Positions 1-9,022 of a DNA stretch of 40,044 bases are shown here, in pieces. The stretch is from Victivallaceae bacterium. GTDB lineage: Bacteria > Verrucomicrobiota > Lentisphaeria > Victivallales > Victivallaceae. Each line of letters begins with the position of its first letter. Position 1 is the stretch's first letter. Location: contig JAQUYX010000007.1 in assembly GCA_028691615.1 (NCBI GenBank), positions 1 through 40,044 of the forward strand. The letters run 5' to 3'. The translations under genes were made by a program, and so were the position numbers. The notes under the pieces were generated by a model. It searched no databases, was not told where the DNA came from, and saw nothing but the letters and a program-made list of their open reading frames with translations.

Positions 1-3000
1 CTCCTTCGGCCCGACATCCTGCGGATCAAGCGCAAACTGCCATGCCAGCACCGACAGATCCAAAGTGGACGGACGCACGCCGTTCGAAACCATGTAGGCC
101 GAAGTTTCCGTGCGGATTTTCACCCCCGCGGAGGTCAGGAGCGCCGCGAGAAAGCGGGCGGTTTTGTGCGCGGCATAGTCGCGGCCGAACAACTCCGGCG
201 CCACCGAGCAGAACACAAAATCTCCTTCGCCATGCGGTGCCCGCAGCAGTACGCCCGGCTTATAGGCGTCCCAGTGAGCGGGAAATCCGGTAAAGACCGG
301 AATCTCATAATCCCGCTCGCAGGCAAAATCATTGTCGTCATATCCCGCCAGCCACAGCCCGTCGGCCGTCCGCGATTGCGCCCGCGCATTGCGCAGCTTC
401 TGACGTTCCAAATTCATCGTAAAAGGCAGCCACGACGGCGAGAAATTCCTGCCCGTCTGCAGATAGATCAGCCGGTTGCCCGCATGGACAAACGCGTTGA
501 TTTCAAACCGGTACTTTTCCAACTGCGCAAAATCGGGATCAGCGATCAGAAGCGTATGCACCCCTTCCAGCGATTTTTCGGTGAGATCGGCGATTGTGCG
601 GGCCTCCACTTGCAATTTATCCAGAAGTTTCCGCCCGTCCGATCCGCCAAAAAAGGCGGTGGCTGACGTTTCATCGCGCACGGCGCGTTCGTCCAGATAC
701 GTCAGCATTTTTGCCAGCAGCGTCGTCGGCACCGGGTCGGTGCCGAGCCGTCCGCTGATTTCAAGCTGACACCCGATCCACGCGCCGCGATCGCCGCTGT
801 ACTCCAGAAGCGGCGTCTGGAAGAGATCGAACCCGGAAGTGAGCAGCGCACGGTAATTTCCCTGCGTCGGACGCCGGAACACCGTCCCGGCCACCATATT
901 GCGGTTGCCCCAATTCGACCATGATTGCCCGACCGAACCGATCTGATAGCCCGGCTGTCCGGCACTGCTGCCGCGCCAGAGCGCAAAATCACAATCGGAG
1001 AAGCCCGACAGCACCGGATGCGCCTGGTCGTTCCCAAACGCATACCGTTCGCGGGCATTCATCAGCTCCATTGACGCGGCCTGATCCTGCTCCAGCACCA
1101 GCACGCGAATGCCCCGGTTGGTCAGCGCATTCAGGTCCGGCAGATGGGCGCTCTTTGCGAGACTTTTGCGTCCGGCAAGCACCAATGCCCCGTCCGGCAG
1201 CGCATGCAAGTCGGAAATCGTTTCAAACGGCACATTCCAACGCTTCAACTGCTCCTTCGCCTTTCCTTCGGGGTCGAAAACCAGGAGTTTCCGCTTCAGA
1301 ACCGGAGGCGTCACCGGGGGGAAGATTTCGATTGCCATGGTGCGGGTGATTGTGGACTTGGATTCGTCGGAACCAATCAGTTCGGCAATCAGTTTCCGGT
1401 CGCTTCGTACGGAAACTTTGGGCAAGGAAAATTCGATCAACTCCAAGTGCGAGGAGAACGCGTCGACTTTTACCGGCCGGGTCAGCAGCACGGTACGGTT
1501 GTTCGTCGCGTCGCGCAGCGATAGTTTCAGTTGAAACGAGCGCTTGTGCGGCAGATCATTCATGATCGCGATTTTTTTGCGCACGGTTTCGCCGCTCCAA
1601 AACGCGTGATCGCTCTCCCAGAGGTCCTGTCCCGCGCCGAAGAAATCCATCGCCACCGGATTCCATGCGGCCAGAAATTCCGCTCCCGCCGCCACCGGGC
1701 GCATGTCCGGCTCCCCGGCGTGGCTGTGCGGCGGCTGATACGCGCCGCGCGAGAGAAATTCCGGCTCGATCCACGGGAGGGAATACGCGTCGGGAATTGC
1801 TTTGAGCCGGTCGCTGCGCTCGACGCCCGCCATCAGAAAACTGCCGCTGACGGCATAACCGAAGGCGCCCAGCCCGTTCACTCCCTGCAACCGCCACGCA
1901 CTCATCGTGTCGCGCATGATTCGCGACAGCACGTCGCCGTAGAGGGCGGAAACGAAGGAGTAGCGGCGTTTGTCGCCCTTTTCCGACTGTTCGTAGAGCA
2001 CCGAATGCATGGGCCCTGTGACCGGCATATAGCGATACGCGCGGTTGCCGAAGAAACGGACGGCGTTTTCATAATACATCGGACGCTTCTGATTGGGCGT
2101 CATGATCGGATAATAATAGCTCATCGGATAGGGGATGTTCATCTCGCCGATGAAAAGCGGCAGAGAGGGCTTGAGCATGTAGCGTTGTGCAAATGCGCGC
2201 AATTCCTGCACCGGCGCTCCCCAGGTGTGATACAAATGCGTGGAGTAGACCTGCCCGACTTCGCCGGAACCGCCGGTAATCGCCAGCGCGCCGGGGAAAA
2301 ATTCTTTGTGGAGACGGTTGATTTTTTCCAACCGGCTCTGGCGTGCCAGCCGCATTCCGGAGACATTGGGATCTTTTCCGGTGCCAGGCACGATGTTGCC
2401 GGCGGAATCGAAGTTGGGATACGACGCGCTTTTGCGCGGGATGCCGAAGTATTCGGGATGGTGGGAGCCGGGGTGCAGATTGTACCAGATGTCCGTCACC
2501 AGAACGGCGATGGAGGGGTGATTGCGGTAGCGTTCGATTTTCACCGCCTGCGAAAGACCTTTGCGGATGATCGCTTGCGCCTGATCGTCGGTGAGTTTCT
2601 CCTGCTCGCGGTAGGGCACGAGGAATACTTGCGGCATGGCGAGGAATCCAACTTCATCGGCGACCTGAAACACCGTGGACTGCTCCGAACGGGTCACATA
2701 GCAGCTGGTGTGACGCATACGTTTGAGCGTCAGCAGCCGGTTGCGGTACGCGTCCGGCGAGGTGGTGAATCCCGGTTCCCAGATGGCCGCCATCGTGCTG
2801 GAGTCGCACAGCAGCCGGATCGGTTTGCCGTTGAGCAGATAATCCTTTCCGCGAACACTCAATTCCCGGAAACCGAACCGGATTTTTTCCGTATCCAGCA
2901 CGCGCTTTGCCCCGTCAGTGAGCGTCAGCTCCAGAAAATAGAGATTCGGATGCTTCAGATCCCAGAGCTTTGGTCCGATGTAATCGATCGAGACGCGCTC

Positions 3001-4269
3001 GGCGTAGGGCATGGTGCGGCGCTCGACCACCTCTCCGGTGGCGGCGTCGCGGAAGGTCAGGGACAGTGTTCCGTCCAGTCCCGGCGCAGCACCCTGAAAG
3101 TGGAGGTTTGTTTTGCCTTCGGAAAGCATTGTTTCAACGACCGGCAACCCGAAATTGCGTTCGGGCTGGACATCCAGCCAGATCGCATCCAGCACGCCGC
3201 CGCGCAACTGTCCGCGTTTGGCCGTGGAGTGCAGTTTGAGCCGCAGTTGATTTTCCGCGTCGAATCGCACGGCGCTGGAGAGGTCGCAGTTGACGATGAA
3301 ATCGTCGTCGGGGCCGAATTTTCCCAGACTTTTTCCGTTGAGAATGACCTCGGAATCCGCGCGCAGATAGTCGCATTTGAGCCGGATATTTTTGCCGCGC
3401 CAATTGGCAGGGGCAAAGAACGTGCGGGAAATCTCGACATCTTCGTATTCAGAGAAGTTTTTTCCGGCAATCGCCGACACCGGTTTTCCACTCTTGTCGC
3501 GAACGGCGGCGGACGCATTGGCGCCGCGCCAGCTCCCCGGAATCATCAAATAGCAAGCGGGCGTACTCTTTTCCGGCATCTTTGCCGGGGCGATCTGCCA
3601 ATATGCCGCAAGCGAGAAACGCCGCCGTTCGGCGGTGTTCCGCTGCCAGGCGCGGGTCAAATCCCAGCAGATTTTTTTGGCGAATCCGGCGATCGCCGGT
3701 TCATTGCCATAGCGAAGAGGCGGCTCCTTCACGTGATCCGGCCCTTCGAGCGTGACGGATTGAAGCGTGATTTTGCTCCCGGCGGGTACGCGCCCGAGCC
3801 GCAGACTGGGAAGGCGCACGCGTTCGGCGTCGATGGCGGCAAGGAAGGGGATTTCCACATCCGTCCAACGCCCGGCGGAGAGGGAAATCATCTGCGAAGC
3901 CTCTTTGGCAAGCATGGTCCACTTGGGGTGGTTGAGATAACAACTGGCGTTGATCTTGAGATCGCGGTCGGATGTCGCGCGGAAGCGGAGAATATAGCGG
4001 TTCCCGGCCACGATCTTGACGTTCGCGTGGGCGTAGAACTCCACCGCAAGAACATGTTTGCCCGGTTTCACCACGGTACAGCATGCTCCGTCCGGCACGA
4101 GCGCGAACGAGGCCTCGGCCTGTTTGCGGTTCACCGTCAAGCCGATCGCTTTTTTGCCCGTTTCGGGGGAACGGAAATCGACATGGACCAGTTCCCCTGC
4201 AAAGACCGATCCGGCAAGGAGAAGCACTGCGCAGACCCCGGCCACTTTTGTTTTCTGTAAAAAATCCAT
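1..4269 (-). CDS. Secreted GH2-like glycosidase (beta-galactosidase-like), 3' end beyond window
   Basis: An uninterrupted frame of 1423 codons runs from the ATG at 4269 off the left edge, so the C-terminus is missing. AGAGGAAAG lies just upstream of the start. Residues 1-24 form a signal peptide ending in SVFA, so the product is exported. Order: a carbohydrate-binding-like beta region (about 25-200), a GH2 sugar-binding jelly roll (about 225-365, with ISRTFFAPANWRGKNI and ILNGKSLG), an Ig-like domain (about 365-460), then a TIM barrel from LLNGKPIRLLCDSS (about 465). Strand 4 carries RNHPSI, but the usual Asn-Glu acid/base pair is replaced by VTDIWYN near residue 590. FIGEMN near 708 could supply the nucleophile. 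About 500 further residues hold Ig-like and unassigned domains. It is the last visible gene of the operon with the pseudopilin and sialidase-like gene. The fold is secure; activity and substrate are not. Confidence 0.85.
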   Translation of the reverse strand, partial: MDFLQKTKVAGVCAVLLLAGSVFAGELVHVDFRSPETGKKAIGLTVNRKQAEASFALVPDGACCTVVKPGKHVLAVEFYAHANVKIVAGNRYILRFRATSDRDLKINASCYLNHPKWTMLAKEASQMISLSAGRWTDVEIPFLAAIDAERVRLPSLRLGRVPAGSKITLQSVTLEGPDHVKEPPLRYGNEPAIAGFAKKICWDLTRAWQRNTAERRRFSLAAYWQIAPAKMPEKSTPACYLMIPGSWRGANASAAVRDKSGKPVSAIAGKNFSEYEDVEISRTFFAPANWRGKNIRLKCDYLRADSEVILNGKSLGKFGPDDDFIVNCDLSSAVRFDAENQLRLKLHSTAKRGQLRGGVLDAIWLDVQPERNFGLPVVETMLSEGKTNLHFQGAAPGLDGTLSLTFRDAATGEVVERRTMPYAERVSIDYIGPKLWDLKHPNLYFLELTLTDGAKRVLDTEKIRFGFRELSVRGKDYLLNGKPIRLLCDSSTMAAIWEPGFTTSPDAYRNRLLTLKRMRHTSCYVTRSEQSTVFQVADEVGFLAMPQVFLVPYREQEKLTDDQAQAIIRKGLSQAVKIERYRNHPSIAVLVTDIWYNLHPGSHHPEYFGIPRKSASYPNFDSAGNIVPGTGKDPNVSGMRLARQSRLEKINRLHKEFFPGALAITGGSGEVGQVYSTHLYHTWGAPVQELRAFAQRYMLKPSLPLFIGEMNIPYPMSYYYPIMTPNQKRPMYYENAVRFFGNRAYRYMPVTGPMHSVLYEQSEKGDKRRYSFVSALYGDVLSRIMRDTMSAWRLQGVNGLGAFGYAVSGSFLMAGVERSDRLKAIPDAYSLPWIEPEFLSRGAYQPPHSHAGEPDMRPVAAGAEFLAAWNPVAMDFFGAGQDLWESDHAFWSGETVRKKIAIMNDLPHKRSFQLKLSLRDATNNRTVLLTRPVKVDAFSSHLELIEFSLPKVSVRSDRKLIAELIGSDESKSTITRTMAIEIFPPVTPPVLKRKLLVFDPEGKAKEQLKRWNVPFETISDLHALPDGALVLAGRKSLAKSAHLPDLNALTNRGIRVLVLEQDQAASMELMNARERYAFGNDQAHPVLSGFSDCDFALWRGSSAGQPGYQIGSVGQSWSNWGNRNMVAGTVFRRPTQGNYRALLTSGFDLFQTPLLEYSGDRGAWIGCQLEISGRLGTDPVPTTLLAKMLTYLDERAVRDETSATAFFGGSDGRKLLDKLQVEARTIADLTEKSLEGVHTLLIADPDFAQLEKYRFEINAFVHAGNRLIYLQTGRNFSPSWLPFTMNLERQKLRNARAQSRTADGLWLAGYDDNDFACERDYEIPVFTGFPAHWDAYKPGVLLRAPHGEGDFVFCSVAPELFGRDYAAHKTARFLAALLTSAGVKIRTETSAYMVSNGVRPSTLDLSVLAWQFALDPQDVGPKE

Positions 4270-4325
4270 CTGGTGCTTTCCTCTTTATGACATGACAATC
4301 CTGCGAAAACGCGATGCTGCAATCC

Positions 4326-5084
4326 TCAGTTTTTCATGCCGCATCCAAAAAAGTTGCGATAATCCACGCCCTGCGTATCGTTGTTGATCTGAATGGGAAT
4401 CTCGGTGGCATTGCTGCTCACGGCATGGCCGTCGAGAAAAACAAGATTGGCGTTCTGTCCGCCGGAGTGGCGGAACCCGACGTTGTCGGTGGATTTCCGG
4501 TTCGCCAGCGGGACCAGACCGACGGTTTTGCGCTGCACCCAGCTCTTGTCCGTGATCCAGCCGTCCCACTGCGCGACCGGGCACTCGATGTCGGTAAAAA
4601 TCATCCGTCCGCTAGGGCGGCTGACGCGTTTCACATTGTTGTTGGTTCCTTTGCGGACATCATCGGGCGTATCGTGTCCGGCCATGAAATAATTGATGCC
4701 GTAGTTGTTGTAATGCACTTGCTCCGGGGTGCCGTCGCGCCCGGTGGAAACCGGACAGGTGAAAACCGATATGCGATACCGCCGCCGGGTTCCCCCCAGA
4801 TTGACGAATTCGCCGTCTCCGTTGGTCCCGCCGAGGTATTGGCACAGCGTGCGCGTCCAGGCATAGCTGGAACCGCCGACAATTCCGATATAGGTGGAAA
4901 TAAAACCGTTATTGTCATCGGTGTACATCAGTTCTGCGTTGCCGATCTGTTTGAGGTGATTGACGCACTTGATTGCGTTTGCCTTGTCTCTGGCTTTGGA
5001 CAGAGCGGGCAGCAGCATTCCCGCGAGGATTGCGATGATGGCGATGACCACGAGTAATTCGATCAGGGTAAAATTCCGTTTCAT
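4326..5084 (-). CDS. Type II pseudopilin-like protein (prepilin methylation / H-X9-DG family)
   Basis: A 252-residue protein with a class III prepilin leader. MKRNF is followed by [20 protein letters not shown], so prepilin peptidase would cleave just before the Phe or Thr and the hydrophobic helix would assemble in the inner membrane. The conserved [11 protein letters not shown] segment follows the helix. Near the C-terminus FRHSGG and LVFLDGH form a variant of the H-X9-DG signature, with 11 rather than 9 spacer residues. The start at 5084 is chosen over upstream codons because AAGGAG sits 6 bases before it and the leader must be short. It lies 32 bp after the sialidase-like gene and 56 bp before the GH2-like gene, so all three are probably cotranscribed. 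Family membership is clear. Its role, perhaps export or surface display of the neighbouring enzyme, is inferred. Confidence 0.9.
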   Translation of the reverse strand: MKRNFTLIELLVVIAIIAILAGMLLPALSKARDKANAIKCVNHLKQIGNAELMYTDDNNGFISTYIGIVGGSSYAWTRTLCQYLGGTNGDGEFVNLGGTRRRYRISVFTCPVSTGRDGTPEQVHYNNYGINYFMAGHDTPDDVRKGTNNNVKRVSRPSGRMIFTDIECPVAQWDGWITDKSWVQRKTVGLVPLANRKSTDNVGFRHSGGQNANLVFLDGHAVSSNATEIPIQINNDTQGVDYRNFFGCGMKN

Positions 5085-5116
5085 AGATACTCCTTTTTTT
5101 GAATGAAGATCGGAAG

Positions 5117-6211
5117 TCAGCGTGGAAACAGCGGGTGAATCGGCGCCTTGTTTACCAGTCGTGCGATAAAACTTGTCTCTTCGACCAAGGCTCCGGCACA
5201 AATATCCTTTTCGGTAATGCACGATAGGTAAATCTCTTTGTCCGTCACCCGGCCTTTGTCGTATACAATGGAAATATGACCGGAATCGTCTTCCACCGCA
5301 TCGGGATACGAAACATTGTGACGATTGTCCAGAAGCAGGGAGGCCGGCCAGCTTTTGCCGTCGTCAAACGACAGAAACGCCGTAAGATTGGTGCGTTCCT
5401 TCGGATGGTTGCTGTTGATCCGCAAAATGTTGCCGGACTTCAACCTCGCGATGTAAAACCGGCTCGGCGGCGCGGTCAGCGAACCGGAAATCCCGTCGCT
5501 CCATACCACTCCGCCATCCTGCGATACGCTCTCCGCAATCGTCGCGGTGCTGTTGGTGCGGGCAAACAAATGCAAAGAACCGTCCCGATGCTCCAGAATC
5601 ATGCTCTCGTCAAACCACGTGGGGATTTTTTTTCCGCCGGTGCAAAGTTCCCAGCTTTTTCCGCCGTCGGACGACTGCGAATACATATAATGATCGCCGC
5701 TGCGCAAATAGGCGCAAAGAAGAATCGTGCCGTTCCGGAGGACCGTCGGTTTGCAGCGCAAAAATCCATCTGTAACATAAAACGGTTCCGACCAGACAAT
5801 TTCGTCCGCATCGGGGTTGTCCGTGGTCATGCACCATGTTTCGTGATGCTCCACTTCGGGGCGCCCCCATCCGAGGATCTGCGTCCAGAAGACGCGCAGC
5901 ACCCCGTTCGGGTCCATCCACAACTCGACGTCGATGCAGCGGATTCCTTCGGCGGTCACGCTTTCCATGACCAGAATCGGGTCGCTCCAGGTGGCGCCGT
6001 TGTCGTCGCTGCGAACGAGCAGATTATAGTTGCGCATATCCGGTTCGCACATGCCGCCGGAGTACCATCCGGCAAAGAGCCGTCCGCCGGGCGTCCGTTC
6101 GATGGTCGGACACCCCTGCCACAGCCGCCGCGCAGTCTGAAAGCATTCCGCCGGAGCCGTGTGGATGACGGCTGGAATTTTGATTCTGGATTGAGGATGC
6201 ACCGGATTCAT
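5117..6211 (-). CDS. Sialidase-like BNR-repeat protein
   Basis: A 364-residue six-bladed beta-propeller protein of the BNR/sialidase superfamily. Four Asp-box motifs are visible: SDDNGATW (68-75), SSDGGKSW (180-187), SQDGGVVW (230-237) and SFDDGKSW (281-288). The segments [18 protein letters not shown] (201-218) and [20 protein letters not shown] (301-320) match the region that carries the acidic and tyrosine residues in this superfamily. There is no signal peptide, so it should act in the cytoplasm, unlike the secreted glycosidases nearby. AGGAG precedes the ATG by about 9 bases. It is the first gene of the operon, directly behind the promoter at 6255-6283. The true substrate may be another acidic sugar or not a sialoside at all; the superfamily also includes non-sialidase hydrolases. 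Confidence 0.82.
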   Translation of the reverse strand: MNPVHPQSRIKIPAVIHTAPAECFQTARRLWQGCPTIERTPGGRLFAGWYSGGMCEPDMRNYNLLVRSDDNGATWSDPILVMESVTAEGIRCIDVELWMDPNGVLRVFWTQILGWGRPEVEHHETWCMTTDNPDADEIVWSEPFYVTDGFLRCKPTVLRNGTILLCAYLRSGDHYMYSQSSDGGKSWELCTGGKKIPTWFDESMILEHRDGSLHLFARTNSTATIAESVSQDGGVVWSDGISGSLTAPPSRFYIARLKSGNILRINSNHPKERTNLTAFLSFDDGKSWPASLLLDNRHNVSYPDAVEDDSGHISIVYDKGRVTDKEIYLSCITEKDICAGALVEETSFIARLVNKAPIHPLFPR

Positions 6212-6254
6212 GAAAAGATTCTCCTGAGTTGGTTTTGCATTTTGTCATAAATGA

Positions 6255-6283
6255 ATTATACTATATTGGGAAAAGGATTGCAA
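6255..6283 (-). promoter_or_regulatory. Sigma70-type promoter of the sialidase-pseudopilin-GH2 operon
   Basis: Read on the minus strand, TTGCAA (6278-6283) is followed by a 17-bp spacer and a perfect TATAAT (6255-6260). Transcription would start near 6248, giving a leader of about 37 bases with AGGAG ahead of the sialidase-like ATG at 6211. The divergent AraC gene starts at 6336, so the regulator's binding sites should lie between about 6284 and 6335. ATCGT occurs twice there, but I see no convincing repeat. Confidence 0.7.
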
Positions 6284-6335
6284 TCGTAAAAATCATCGTT
6301 CTATTTCAATTTTCGATACAGGGGTTGCGTCTGCC

Positions 6336-7208
6336 ATGAACAGTGTATATGGAAACGAGTGGAAAGATTATCACACCGACCTGCTTTCTCCAGAACAGTT
6401 GGCTACGCTTTCGGGCATACAGGAAACGCTTCCGCCATTGGTGATCAATGTATCGCATTGGCATTGTGTCAAAAACTGGCGTGTTCCCCCGCGCCGGATT
6501 ATGGACAATTTGCTGTTGATCGTCTGCTCCGGGCGCATTGAGGTCGAGCTGGAGGGGGAGAAGAGGATTCTCGGCAAGGGCGAATATGTGCTGATCCCCG
6601 AAAATGCGCTTCATTCCTATGGAATTGCGGAGGGGGAGGAGTCTTGTTCCAACTATGTGTTGCATCTTCTGTCGCTCTTGCAGCGGCCGGGGAATCTTTT
6701 CGACTGTTTTCGTTCGCCGTTTCGGAAACTGCACCACCCGGAGGCGCTCTTTGAACAGCTGGATTTGGGGATTGCGCTGCGAAATCATGTACGCACTCTG
6801 GGGGAATCCTTTGTCGCGCAGGGGATCCGGGTCCTCGCGCGGGAGGCGCTGCTGGACGGGGATTATCTGCCGAGAATCCGACAGGAACGGGATTCCCGGG
6901 TTGCCCGTATTCTGGCGTTTATTCATCAGAATTACACCGCCAACATCAGCATTTGTGACATCGCCGCGGCGGTTCAGCTTAAGGAAGTGCAGTTCCGGCG
7001 GATTTTTCAGCGGGAAATCGGCATGACTCCGGCAAACTATCTGCATCGGCAGCGATTGTTGCATGCGGTTCCGCTGTTGTTGCGCGGTTCCGAAAAGCTC
7101 GATGACATCGCCGCGGCTTCCGGCTTTCACTCCACCAGTTATTTCTGCCGATCCTTTCGCAAGTTCTACCGGATGACACCGGCGCAGTTTCGCCAATCAT
7201 ACCGCTGA
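6336..7208 (+). CDS. AraC-family transcriptional regulator (module A)
   Basis: A 290-residue regulator. The N-terminal half is a cupin-like sensing domain: VPPRRIMDNLLLIVCSG, then EVELEGEKRILGKGEYVLIP, and HSYG. The C-terminal 110 residues form the double helix-turn-helix of AraC/XylS proteins, with ISICDIAAAVQLKEVQFRRI in the first unit and KLDDIAAASGFHSTSYFCRS ahead of FRKFYRMTPAQFR in the second. AGGGG lies about 11 bases before the ATG. The gene is divergent from the sialidase-pseudopilin-GH2 operon, with a 124-bp shared region, so it most likely senses a sugar released by that operon's enzymes and activates it. The ligand cannot be told from sequence. Its stop codon (7206-7208) is in frame with the following pseudogene remnant, a sign that downstream DNA was rearranged. 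Confidence 0.92.
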   Translation: MNSVYGNEWKDYHTDLLSPEQLATLSGIQETLPPLVINVSHWHCVKNWRVPPRRIMDNLLLIVCSGRIEVELEGEKRILGKGEYVLIPENALHSYGIAEGEESCSNYVLHLLSLLQRPGNLFDCFRSPFRKLHHPEALFEQLDLGIALRNHVRTLGESFVAQGIRVLAREALLDGDYLPRIRQERDSRVARILAFIHQNYTANISICDIAAAVQLKEVQFRRIFQREIGMTPANYLHRQRLLHAVPLLLRGSEKLDDIAAASGFHSTSYFCRSFRKFYRMTPAQFRQSYR

Positions 7209-7950
7209 TGTGCGGAGATCGAAAATTACCCGAGAACATCCTTGGGCAAAACTACTTACGGAACTGTGCTGGAGGGCGTTCTTTCGCTGGCGTTCGGATG
7301 CGATGCGCTCTCGTATGTATGGAATGTGCATCAGGAAAATTCTTTGGAGTTTGACTTGTCGTTTTTCCGGCGGATCGCGCGTTGGAACGATTTCTTTCAA
7401 AGGCTTCTCCCCCGGCAAGCCCTCACAATTTCCGGACTGAACGCGGTGCGATCTCTGCGACACCCTGCCAATGTTTCGGGCCGGAAATGGTATGAACTGG
7501 GCATTTCTGAAGCGCTTGATTTTCTCCAGCACGGAATCGCAGTATTCATGGAGGATGCCCCGGCGGGGAAGGGGCTGTCGTTGTTGACCGCATCTGCAAA
7601 AAGAGAATTTCGGCTGCACCTCTTTCGTTTTGGAACATGCCAACGGCCATCGTCTGGCCGTGTGCGGACTTCCCGGAAAATTCAATCGGGAGCTCTCCGA
7701 GGCAAAACACCGCCAATTGACGGCACTGGTCGGTTGGATCTCGGCCGGTCAGTGCCGGGTGCTGCCCCAAACAAGCCATGCGCAGGTGCTGATTCCGCTG
7801 TTGCGGGAGAATCGTTTGTTCGGGATCGTCGTTCTGAATAGTTCGATTGAACCAATTGCGCTCTCTTTGGAATTGCGCGATTTGCCGGAGGATTGCAGGA
7901 GTGTCGAATGGAGAAAAGGAGTTTCTTTCCATCGTTCAGAAATCAGTTGA
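7209..7950 (+). pseudogene. Decayed C-terminal part of a carbohydrate-active protein (A-tract frameshift)
   Basis: A protein-like frame begins immediately after the AraC stop (CAEIENYPRTSLGKTTYGT) without its own start or N-terminal half. It runs through GVLSLAFGCDALSYVWNV to SLLTASA at about 7596. It then continues in the next frame as KENFGCTSFVLEHANGHRLA and ends at TGA 7948-7950. Removing one A from the five-A run at 7598-7602 restores a single frame of about 247 codons. The tail (AQVLIPLLRENRLFGIVVLN) resembles the C-terminal domain of large glycosidase-like proteins that I associate with Lentisphaerota; this is recall, not a search. With no start, no RBS and a frameshift it is almost certainly non-functional. 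A TTG at 7242 could open a short frame but would make only the unshifted part. Confidence 0.6.
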
Positions 7951-7957
7951 TTTCGGA

Positions 7958-9022
7958 ATGAATTTTCAGGAAGAGTGTGTTGCCCCGGATGATCCGGGAG
8001 CGCGGGTTCAAAGTCCATATTCTGGGGATTGGATCACCTTGCTGGCAGGGGCGGCTCACGACTGGTGTCCGGTGGAGATGCGTTGTCCCGGAAGTGAAGC
8101 GGCCGGAGCGCTTCAGCGCGAACTCAAGGAGGACGGGATTTTTCTGCTCCGTTCGAAACACGGACCGGACGGTCCTTTCGAACGCACGAAGATCTTTTCC
8201 GAGCGTATGGACCTGCAAAGACTTCCGCTGCCGTTGCGGTCCCGGAAGCGGTGGGTTGTTCCCGGTCAGCAGCGGATCGGCTCCTTGCTGGTTCCGGTGG
8301 TGCTTCTCTCCGATGACGATGGCGTATCCTGGCGCAAAGTCGTGGTGAAACATCCGTCGATTCCGCAGCAGATCATCCCGCCGGACAAGGGGCTTCGCTG
8401 GCTCCAGCCGGGACTCTACACTCTATCCGACGGACGGATGCTGGCGGTGTGGAACAACACCACCCCGCTGCCGGAGCTGGATCATTCGACCCAGCCAGGC
8501 CTTGATCGGAGCGTTCAGGACGGGACATGGGAGGATGTGTTCACCAATCGGGACGTGCTGCATGCCGCAATCTCCGACGATGAGGGCAGAAGCTGGCGCG
8601 GCTTCCGCGAGATCGCCCTCAACGAGCACCGTAATGACGGGGATTTTCGAACAGTCGGCGGTTCCTGGGCGCTCTTTGACAAGAGCGTCCACCAAAATCA
8701 GATTCTGGAACTGCCGGACAACAAGATTCTGGTGCACTTCGGGCAGAATCCGGTTTGTACGCGAACGATGATTTTTGACTTGGGTTATCTGGATGCTACA
8801 GAGCGGAAAGGGGATTTTTTTGCCGGCTGCCGGGAGTCCCCAACTGATTTTTATCTTGCTCCACGGTCGAATGTTCTTTGCGAGGAGAAGCGGAGGTGCG
8901 CGGTCAGCGGTCGGCGCGCTTGCTTTGTCCAATCACCGGCCAGACGGTGCTGTCCGTGCCGTCTCCGGCACCGGGTGCAAGGCGGAGAAAAGATTCCCGG
9001 CGGTCGCTGTCGGATTCGTTGA
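7958..9022 (+). pseudogene. Truncated BNR/sialidase-like protein fragment
   Basis: An open frame from the ATG at 7958 gives MNFQEECVAPDDPGARVQSP. It then shows sialidase-superfamily features: two Asp-box-like motifs, LSDDDGVSW (about 118-126) and ISDDEGRSW (about 206-214), the segment LQPGLYTLSDGRMLAVWNNT, and SVHQNQILELPDNKILVHFG. Similarity ends near ERKGDFF (about 8822). The rest of the frame is low-quality sequence that runs over the 3' end of the minus-strand gene starting its stop at 8904. Full-length relatives should continue for a further lobe of the propeller, so the C-terminus is missing. The N-terminus also looks compressed. No good RBS precedes the ATG. It sits 7 bp after another decayed gene, so both probably belonged to one lost carbohydrate operon. 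It could still be translated as a shortened protein. Confidence 0.55.

Noticed and set aside
1531-4260. Very long open frame on the + strand (about 900 codons)
   Set aside because: It is the antisense of the GH2-like gene. The minus-strand frame has a signal peptide, a RBS and recognisable domains, while the + frame is rich in Arg, His and Gly with no motif.
6306-7196. Minus-strand frame of about 296 codons opposite the first AraC gene
   Set aside because: The + strand frame contains an unmistakable AraC HTH domain; the minus frame has none and no RBS.
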